From Acetobacteraceae bacterium (lineage in GTDB: Bacteria; Pseudomonadota; Alphaproteobacteria; Acetobacterales; Acetobacteraceae), in assembly GCA_025352995.1 (NCBI GenBank), contig JANXRN010000405.1, positions 1 through 40,968 on the forward strand: 40,968 bases of DNA. Reading direction: 5' to 3'. A program made the position numbers and the translations under genes. This document shows, piece by piece, positions 35,836 to 40,968 of the stretch; the stretch's first letter is position 1; every line of letters starts with the position of its first letter. The notes under the pieces are model-generated. The model searched no databases, had not been told where the DNA came from, and saw only the letters and a list, made by a program, of their open reading frames with translations.

Positions 35836-37215
35836 ATGGCGCATGAAATCCTGCTGATCGACGATGAGCCCGACATCCGCCTGGCGGTAGACGGCATCTT
35901 GCGCGACGAGGGTTACGAAACCCGACAAGCGGCCGATTCGGACGCCGCCCTTGCCTTGTTCCGCGCCCGCCGGCCCGCTTTGGTGATGCTCGATATCTGG
36001 TTGCAGGGCTCAAAGCTTGACGGGATCGGCATCCTTGAAGCCATGCACGCCGAGGACCCGTCGGTCCCGGTGGTAATGATGTCGGGCCACGGCACCATCG
36101 AAATGGCGGTCTCGGCGATCCAGCTCGGTGCCTACGAATTCCTCGAAAAGCCCTTCAACACCGACCGGCTGCTGCTGGTGATCCGCCGTGCGCTGGAAGC
36201 AGCGATGCTTGCCCGTGAAAACGCCGAACTGCGCCTCCGCGCGGGTCCGGAAACCGAGTTGACCGGTGACAGCCCGGCGATTTCGCTGTTGCGCGCCGCG
36301 ATCGAAAAAGTGTCCCCCACCGGATCGCGGGTGCTGATCAGCGGCGCGGCCGGTGCGGGCAAGGAAGTCGTCGCGCGGATGATCCACGCCCAGTCGCGCC
36401 GCGCCGATGGCCCGTTTGTGGTGCTCAACTGCGCCACGCTCAATCCAGCCCGTTTCGAAGAAGAATTGTTCGGCACCGAAGCCACCGCCGACATTCCGCG
36501 CCGCGCGGGCGTGCTCGAACGCGCCCATAGCGGCACCTTGCTGTTGGACGAAGTGTCCGACATGCCGTTGGAAACCCAGGGCAAGATCGTCCGCGCCTTG
36601 CAGGACAGTTCCTTCGAACGGCTCGGCGGCGCCACGCGGGTCAAGGTCGATGTGCGGGTGATTTCCACCACCAACCGTGACCTGCAAGCCGAAATCAGCG
36701 CCGGGCGCTTCCGCGAAGATTTGTTCTACCGCCTCGCCGTGGTGCCGCTACGCTTGCCGGCGCTGCGCGAGCGGCGCGAAGATGTGCCCATCCTCGCCCG
36801 CCTGTTCCTGGCGCGGGCCGCAGAAACCTCGGGCGCGCCAGGGCGGGAATTATCCACTGACACGCTCGCGGCGCTGCAAGCCTATGACTGGCCGGGCAAT
36901 GTCCGCCAGTTGCGCAACCTGATGGACTGGCTGCAAATCATGGCGCCGGGCGGTGCTGCTGACCCGATCCGTGCCGACATGCTGCCGCCGGAAATCTCCG
37001 GTGCCGCCCCGGTGCTGTTCAACGCCGATCCGTCCGCCGATGTCATGGCCCTGCCGTTGCGCGAAGCACGGGATGTGTTCGAAACCCAGTATTTGCAGGC
37101 CCAGCTGATGCGGTTCGGCGGCAATATCAGCCGGACGTCACAGTTTGTCGGGATGGAGCGGAGCGCTCTGCATCGCAAGCTGAAGCAGCTCGGGGTGGGG
37201 GACGAGAAGGGTTAA
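35836..37215 (+). CDS. ntrX: Response regulator NtrX
   Basis: A 459-residue NtrC-family regulator paired with NtrY. The receiver domain has IDDEPD and the phospho-acceptor Asp53 (VMLDIWLQGSKLDG). The AAA+ domain keeps Walker A (GAAGAGKE) and Walker B (GTLLLDEVSD), but the sigma-54 loop is replaced: after EEELFG the sequence reads TEATADIPRRAGVLE, with no GAFTGA. The C-terminal Fis-like helix-turn-helix (FGGNISRTSQFVGMERSALH) is present. It should therefore bind DNA and ATP but not activate sigma-54 polymerase in the normal way, which fits NtrX proteins of other alphaproteobacteria. It starts 6 bp after ntrY and ends the cluster. Confidence 0.95.
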   Translation: MAHEILLIDDEPDIRLAVDGILRDEGYETRQAADSDAALALFRARRPALVMLDIWLQGSKLDGIGILEAMHAEDPSVPVVMMSGHGTIEMAVSAIQLGAYEFLEKPFNTDRLLLVIRRALEAAMLARENAELRLRAGPETELTGDSPAISLLRAAIEKVSPTGSRVLISGAAGAGKEVVARMIHAQSRRADGPFVVLNCATLNPARFEEELFGTEATADIPRRAGVLERAHSGTLLLDEVSDMPLETQGKIVRALQDSSFERLGGATRVKVDVRVISTTNRDLQAEISAGRFREDLFYRLAVVPLRLPALRERREDVPILARLFLARAAETSGAPGRELSTDTLAALQAYDWPGNVRQLRNLMDWLQIMAPGGAADPIRADMLPPEISGAAPVLFNADPSADVMALPLREARDVFETQYLQAQLMRFGGNISRTSQFVGMERSALHRKLKQLGVGDEKG

Positions 37216-37227
37216 GGCAGGTTCTGC

Positions 37228-38964
37228 TCACTCCGCCACTTCCCCCATCACGGCTGCAAACTGTGCGGCATGCAGCCGGCGATAAATCCCGTCCGCCGCC
37301 AGCAACGCGCCATGGCTGCCTTGTTCGGCAATCCCGTCCTCGGTTACCACCACGATGCGATCGGCACTTTGAATGGTCGCCAACCGATGGGCAATCACCA
37401 AAGTGGTGCGCCCCACCGCCAATTCGGCGAGCGAGCGCTGGATCGCCTGTTCGGTTTCGGTATCGAGGGCGGACGTCGCCTCATCCAGGATCAAGATCGG
37501 TGGATTTTTCAGGAACATCCGCGCGATCGCCAGCCGCTGCTTTTGCCCACCGGACAATTTCACCCCGCGCTCACCGACCAGCGTATCCAGCCCGTCAGGC
37601 AGGTTGGCAATCAGTTCATCAAGCCGCGCGCGATTGGCGGCGACCAGAATGTCGGCTTCCGGCGCGTCCAGCCGGCCATAGGCGATATTTTCCCGCAACG
37701 TGCCGCCGAACAAGAAGACATCCTGTTGCACAATGCCGATCTGGCCGCGCAAAGATGCCATCGTCATGTCGCGGATGTCGATGCCATCGATGGCGATGCG
37801 CCCGCCGGTAACCTCGTAAAAGCGCGGCAGCAACGAACAGATCGTGGTTTTGCCCGCCCCGGACGGTCCGACAAAGGCGATGGTTTCGCCGGCCGTGATC
37901 CGCAAATCGATATTGGTCAGCACCGGGCGCCCGGCCGTGTAGCCGAAACTTACGCCTTCGTAGCTGATATCGCCGCGCAGCTTGCCGACTTTGCGCGCCG
38001 CCGGCCGATCGATGATATCGGGCGCAGTGTCGAGCAATTCGCTATAGCGGCGAAACCCAGCAATGCCCTTGGGGTATGATTCCAACACGTTATTGATTTT
38101 TTCCACCGGCCGGAAGAACACCCCGACCAGCAGCAGAAACCCGACAAAATCGCCGTTCGACAAAGTGCCTTGCAGCACCAAATAGCTGCCGGCCAGCATC
38201 ACCACCAATTGCGTCAGCCGCATGCTGAGGTAATTCAACGACGATGACGCCGCCATCAGCCGGTAGGCTTGCAGCTTGGTGCGGCGGTAATTGGCATTGT
38301 CCTCGGCAAAGCGCGCCCGCTCATGCGCTTCATTGGCAAAAGCCTGCACCACCCGCATGCCGCCGACATTTTCTTCCACCCGCACGTTGAACTGCCCGAC
38401 CCTGTTGAACAACGCCCGGAAATTCCACGTCATCCGCGTGCCGTAGCGCGTCGCCAGCAGCACCGTTGCCGGCACGATGGCCGCCGTGATCAGCGCGAGA
38501 TCAAGATTGACCGTCATCATCAACGCAAACGCGCCAATGAACGTCATCACCGCAATGAACAAATCCTCCGGCCCGTGATGGGCAACCTCACCAATTTCTT
38601 CGAGGTCCTTGGTCACTCGCGCCACCAAATGGCCGGTTTTCTGATTGTCGTAAAACCGGAATGACAGCTTCTGCAAATGATCGAAACTGCGCCGCCGCAT
38701 TTCGGTTTCGATATTAATGCCCAGCATGTGGCCCCAATAGGTCACGATGCCGTTAAGCGCAGTGTTGGCAATGTAAGCGATCAGCAACGCCCCGGAGGCG
38801 AGCAAAATCAGCCCCCAGCTATGGGTCGGCAGCAAATGATCGACAAAGCCGCGCACCGCCATCGGAAAGCCGAGTTCGAGCAGCCCAGACAGCAGCGCGC
38901 AGCCAAAATCGAGCATGAACAACCCGCGCCAGGGGGCGTAGTAGGAGAAAAAGGATTTGATCAT
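37228..38964 (-). CDS. ABC exporter, fused permease and ATPase
   Basis: A 578-residue half-transporter of the MsbA/LmrA (ABCB-like) type. The first about 310 residues hold six membrane helices, with the coupling segment RRRSFDHLQKLSFRFYDN. The nucleotide-binding domain has Walker A GPSGAGKTT, a Q-loop (GIVQQDVFLF), signature LSGGQKQR, Walker B ILILDEATSALD and the switch His in VIAHRLAT. It should work as a homodimer exporting a lipid or drug-like molecule. It is convergent with ntrX, 12 bp apart, and has no partner gene, so its substrate cannot be guessed. ATG 38964; repeat copy 9 lies 40 bp upstream. Confidence 0.95.
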   Translation of the reverse strand: MIKSFFSYYAPWRGLFMLDFGCALLSGLLELGFPMAVRGFVDHLLPTHSWGLILLASGALLIAYIANTALNGIVTYWGHMLGINIETEMRRRSFDHLQKLSFRFYDNQKTGHLVARVTKDLEEIGEVAHHGPEDLFIAVMTFIGAFALMMTVNLDLALITAAIVPATVLLATRYGTRMTWNFRALFNRVGQFNVRVEENVGGMRVVQAFANEAHERARFAEDNANYRRTKLQAYRLMAASSSLNYLSMRLTQLVVMLAGSYLVLQGTLSNGDFVGFLLLVGVFFRPVEKINNVLESYPKGIAGFRRYSELLDTAPDIIDRPAARKVGKLRGDISYEGVSFGYTAGRPVLTNIDLRITAGETIAFVGPSGAGKTTICSLLPRFYEVTGGRIAIDGIDIRDMTMASLRGQIGIVQQDVFLFGGTLRENIAYGRLDAPEADILVAANRARLDELIANLPDGLDTLVGERGVKLSGGQKQRLAIARMFLKNPPILILDEATSALDTETEQAIQRSLAELAVGRTTLVIAHRLATIQSADRIVVVTEDGIAEQGSHGALLAADGIYRRLHAAQFAAVMGEVAE

Positions 38965-39004
38965 GGGCGTGAGCGTAAGGGAGAACGGAGGGGAGGAAAA
39001 GCGT

Positions 39005-39026
39005 GTTCTTTTCTGAAGAAAAGAAC
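39005..39026 (+). repeat. Palindromic intergenic repeat, copy 9
   Basis: Perfect arms GTTCTTTTCT and AGAAAAGAAC around GA, then CAAAAGACTTTTTG. The inner TCT/AGA differs from TGT/ACA of copies 3, 5 and 8 on both arms. It lies 40 bp before the ABC exporter start, with the family's gene-facing side towards it. Confidence 0.82.
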
Positions 39027-39133
39027 CAAAAGACTTTTTGCCCGTTTGCTGGCACAGGCTTGGGTGTGTGGTCTCGGAGGGTTCGGGCGTGGCATATATG
39101 CCCTTGGAACTGGACTTTAGGGGTCCCTCTCCC

Positions 39134-39164
39134 TACAATAGGCTAGTTGGTAGTCTAGTCTATT
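39134..39164 (+). promoter_or_regulatory. Candidate vapBC promoter and operator
   Basis: TACAAT (39134-39139) could be a -10 box. The near-perfect inverted repeat AATAGGCTAG (39137-39146) / CTAGTCTATT (39155-39164), with one mismatch and an 8-bp spacer, overlaps it and stops just before the GGAGG ribosome site. This is where an autoregulating VapB/VapC complex would bind. Inferred from symmetry and position. Confidence 0.6.
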
Positions 39165-39173
39165 GGAGGTTCC

Positions 39174-39416
39174 ATGAAGGAAGTCGGCGCGTTTGAAGCC
39201 AAAACCAGGCTCGGCCAGCTCCTCGACTGGGTCCAAGCCGGGGAGCAAGTGGTGATCACCCGCCGCGGCAAAGTCGTGGCACATATGGTGCCGCCCACGA
39301 CGACGTTCGATCGCGCGCACGCGCGGGAAGCCGTGGCGCGCATGCGGGAAATGCGCAAGGGTGTGACCTTGGGTGGGCTTAAGATCAAAGACTTGATCAG
39401 TGAGGGCCGCCGTTGA
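39174..39416 (+). CDS. vapB: VapB-type antitoxin (Phd/YefM family)
   Basis: An 80-residue antitoxin. The N-terminal Phd/YefM fold is clear: GAFEAKTRLGQLLDWVQAGE (6-25), then VVITRRGKVVAHMVP. The C-terminal part (from about residue 45) would wrap around and block the toxin. GGAGG lies 5-9 nt before the ATG. The stop overlaps the toxin's TTG start, the usual coupled layout that makes antitoxin first. A near-perfect inverted repeat just upstream is a likely self-operator. The name follows the PIN-domain partner; relatives with other toxins exist. Confidence 0.92.
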   Translation: MKEVGAFEAKTRLGQLLDWVQAGEQVVITRRGKVVAHMVPPTTTFDRAHAREAVARMREMRKGVTLGGLKIKDLISEGRR

Positions 39417-39829
39417 GTTTTGTGCTCGATGCTTCGGTGACGTTGGCCTGGTATTTCGAGGATGAACGCACCAAAGCGACGGAAGCATTGTTTGATCTTG
39501 TCGCCGAAACCGGCGCCGTGGTTCCTGCGCTTTGGCGCATTGAGGTTGCCAATGTTTTTCAGTCCGCGGTGCGACATAAGCGCATAACGCCCCAAGCCCG
39601 CGACGGCTGGCTTGCGCAACTTGCGACACTGCCGATCGCCATCGATGGCGATACTGACCGCTATGTTTGGACCACCACGGTGCGGCTTGCCGATCGCTTC
39701 AGCCTCACAATCTACGATGCAACCTACCTCGAAGTCGCCCAACGCAGCAGCCTGCCGCTTGCCACGCTCGATAAGGAACTGCGCCGCGCCGCCCAGGCGC
39801 TCGACATTGCCCTGTTAGGCGTCGAATAA
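39413..39829 (+). CDS. vapC: VapC-type PIN-domain ribonuclease toxin
   Basis: A 138-residue PIN-domain RNase. Acidic active-site residues are visible: Asp6 (FVLDASVTLAWY), Glu44 (WRIEVANVF), and a later acidic group with Asp101 in TIYDATYLEVA. VapC toxins cut tRNA or rRNA and are held by VapB. The start is TTG at 39413, overlapping the vapB stop by three bases; this weak start should keep toxin output low. Its end lies 41 bp before the REP palindrome of the RAYT gene, so the toxin-antitoxin pair and the RAYT unit form one small accessory block. Confidence 0.92.
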   Translation: MSFVLDASVTLAWYFEDERTKATEALFDLVAETGAVVPALWRIEVANVFQSAVRHKRITPQARDGWLAQLATLPIAIDGDTDRYVWTTTVRLADRFSLTIYDATYLEVAQRSSLPLATLDKELRRAAQALDIALLGVE

Positions 39830-39870
39830 ACACACCGAACACGACGGACCCTATGCACCTATCAGCAAGC

Positions 39871-39892
39871 GTAGGGTGGGCTTCAGCCCACC
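39871..39892 (+). repeat. REP palindrome at the RAYT 3' end
   Basis: GTAGGGTGGGCTTCAGCCCACC: stem GGTGGGCT/AGCCCACC-like, with TTTTTT just after (39894-39899). It is the exact reverse complement of 40454-40475, so two identical REPs face each other across the RAYT gene. The transposase stop codon lies inside it. A related palindrome is at 2238-2268. Confidence 0.85.
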
Positions 39893-40434
39893 ATTTTTTC
39901 ACTCTGCCGCTCGCCGGCTTCCGTCAAGGCGACATCCACCACCGTCCAATCCTCAGCGTAAACGCCATGCGCCACACAATGACGAAAGCTGGAATACGGC
40001 CATGCGGCGGGATGTGCGGCCAAGCCGTGCTTCACGGGATTGAAATGGATGTAGTCCATATGCGCCGCAAAGTCGGCGTTGTCGCGGATCGTATGTTCCC
40101 AGTATCGGCGCTGCCAAATACCGGCTTCGCGCTTTCGGACAAGCGACGCACGCCGATTTCGCGCTGGCGCAACACGATGTGAAAAACGTGCCTTGATCAT
40201 CTGCCAGCGGATCGGGAAGTCGGCATCACCGTCAGGCAACGTCCATAGACAATGCAGATGGTCCGGCAGGACCACCCAGGCATTGATATGAAAGGGCCGG
40301 AGCAGCCGCGTTTCTCGCACCGCCGCGCGCAACGCGTCGATCTCGGCCACCAGCAGGTCGGCGCGCCTGTCGAGCAGGTTCACCGTGAAGAAATACGATC
40401 CCCCAGCTACGCGGTTGCGGCGATAGTCCGGCAT
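39883..40434 (-). CDS. REP-associated tyrosine transposase (RAYT)
   Basis: A 183-residue Y1/HUH transposase from ATG 40434. The metal-binding HxH is in PDHLHCLW and the nucleophilic tyrosine is probably in DYIHFNPVKHGL. The N-terminus (DYRRNRVAGGSYFFTVNLLDRR) is the standard RAYT/IS200-like start. RAYTs are single-copy domesticated relatives of IS200/IS605 enzymes that cut and move REP palindromes. Two identical inverted REPs flank this gene (39871-39892 and 40454-40475), the expected REPtron layout. A longer frame from 40470 would begin inside the REP and is rejected. The reading frame is intact, so it may still be active. Confidence 0.92.
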   Translation of the reverse strand: MPDYRRNRVAGGSYFFTVNLLDRRADLLVAEIDALRAAVRETRLLRPFHINAWVVLPDHLHCLWTLPDGDADFPIRWQMIKARFSHRVAPARNRRASLVRKREAGIWQRRYWEHTIRDNADFAAHMDYIHFNPVKHGLAAHPAAWPYSSFRHCVAHGVYAEDWTVVDVALTEAGERQSEKMVG

Positions 40435-40453
40435 TGTTCCTGACTGGCTAATC

Positions 40454-40475
40454 GGTGGGCTGAAGCCCACCCTAC
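40454..40475 (-). repeat. REP palindrome at the RAYT 5' end
   Basis: Exact reverse complement of the REP at 39871-39892, located 20 bp before the RAYT start. The pair forms the inverted REPs expected around a RAYT gene. Confidence 0.85.
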
Positions 40476-40535
40476 CTCATCGAAAGGCCGCTGTAGCAAC
40501 ATCCCGCTCCAACACCGGACCAGCGCCTCCCCCCC

Positions 40536-40916
40536 CTATCGCTGCGGCCCAGCGGCAAGCGCCCGTTCCACCGCCGGCGCATCGCCGGCAATTGCGGTCA
40601 GATAGGCGCGCGCAGTCTGGTCCGGTTCGGTGCGGCCTTGTTCCCAATCGCGCAAAGTGCCGATCGGGATATGGAACTTTGTCGCAAATTCTTCCTGGGT
40701 CAGCCCCAGCGCGCGGCGCAGGGTTTTGGCGCGTGGCACCCGCTTCATGCGGGCGTCATCTGAAATCGGCAGCGCATCCGGATCGGATAGGGCTGCTTCG
40801 TGGATTTCCGCCTCGGTCATTGGGGGAAAAGCTACGGGCACGATTGCGCCGTCCGGTAAAACCCGACGCAGCTGGCCGCTACGGTCCATTTTCACGATAA
40901 TATCTGTCACGCTCAT
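40536..40916 (-). CDS. HTH-type antitoxin partner of BrnT
   Basis: A 126-residue protein. The C-terminal half is a Cro/C1-type helix-turn-helix (TLRRALGLTQEEFATKF, then HIPIGTLRDWEQGRTEPDQT), and the first half is an acidic extension with AEIHEAALSDPDA. Proteins of this form are often coded behind BrnT toxins as antitoxin and autorepressor. Its ATG overlaps the end of the BrnT frame by 38 bp, and AAAGG sits just upstream. It differs from ribbon-helix-helix BrnA, so I leave the symbol empty. About 60 bp separate its stop from the RAYT REP; nothing else was seen there. Confidence 0.85.
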   Translation of the reverse strand: MSVTDIIVKMDRSGQLRRVLPDGAIVPVAFPPMTEAEIHEAALSDPDALPISDDARMKRVPRAKTLRRALGLTQEEFATKFHIPIGTLRDWEQGRTEPDQTARAYLTAIAGDAPAVERALAAGPQR

Positions 40917-40968
40917 GCCTTTCTGCCCGTCGGGCCGAAATAATCCGAATATTGTCGCCGCGTTCGCT
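40879..40968 (-). CDS. BrnT family toxin, C-terminal end (partial)
   Basis: Only the last 29 codons are inside the window, frame from 40968 to TAG at 40879. They read SERGDNIRIISARRAERHER and on to RYYRENGP. RGD-x-IRIISAR-RA-x-R-x-ER is the standard end of BrnT, an RNase toxin with a RelE-like fold. It overlaps the downstream HTH antitoxin by 38 bp, so the two are coupled. The N-terminal catalytic part lies beyond the window, so activity cannot be judged. Confidence 0.8.
   Translation of the reverse strand, partial: SERGDNIRIISARRAERHERDRYYRENGP

Noticed and set aside
39049-39064. TGGCAC-N4-TTGGG as a sigma-54 promoter
   Set aside because: The -12 element lacks TTGC, and the sequence belongs to the degenerate flank of repeat copy 9.

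Overview
The window is about 41 kb of high-GC (roughly 64-65 % by eye) bacterial chromosome, gene-dense and almost entirely coding. The gene set points to an alphaproteobacterium: mutY next to DUF721 / DsbA-like / smc, dusB-ntrB-ntrC-ntrY-ntrX, a GapR (DUF2312) protein beside DUF1244, an alphaproteobacterial SOS box (GTTC-N7-GTTC) in front of dnaE2, and a leucine attenuator in front of leuA. The A/T-rich palindromic repeats between genes make me favour Acetobacteraceae / Rhodospirillales, but that last step is a guess. I found no rRNA, tRNA, CRISPR array or prophage. No stretch longer than 300 bases lacks a gene.

Layout. 0-2.2 kb: the 5' part of a CaiB/BaiF CoA-transferase, divergent from an amidase-signature hydrolase. 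2.3-9.5 kb: mutY head-to-head with DUF721, a DsbA-like oxidoreductase, smc and an MFS exporter. 9.5-12.5 kb looks accessory: a LysR regulator divergent from an SbtA-type bicarbonate permease, bracketed by two imperfect copies of the MFS gene's 3' end, then a DUF2442/DUF4160 pair. 12.6-15.4 kb: leuA with a leader-peptide attenuator, and a D-2-hydroxyacid dehydrogenase. 15.5-22 kb: a hypothetical protein inside a pair of inverted repeats, then a translationally coupled trio (PLP decarboxylase, M81 peptidase, solute-binding protein) facing an M20 amidohydrolase. This reads as uptake and breakdown of an amide or peptide-like substrate. 22.1-25.3 kb: dnaE2 under an SOS box. 25.3-29.6 kb: a SAM methyltransferase-like gene, overlapping glycerate kinase and pyruvate kinase genes, DUF1244 and GapR. 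29.7-37.2 kb: dusB-ntrBC-ntrYX, for nitrogen control. 37.2-39 kb: an ABC exporter. 39.1-41 kb: a small accessory block with VapBC, a RAYT transposase with its own REP palindromes, and a BrnT/BrnA-like pair cut by the window end.

The most striking non-gene signal is a family of nine palindromic repeats (cores at 8246, 15449, 16185, 26038, 26148, 29666, 31980, 32097 and 39005). Their stems differ between copies by paired changes that keep base pairing, and the same side always faces the neighbouring gene. Six of the nine form three inverted pairs. Two pairs enclose about 90 bp (one of them between ntrB and ntrC) and one encloses a whole gene.
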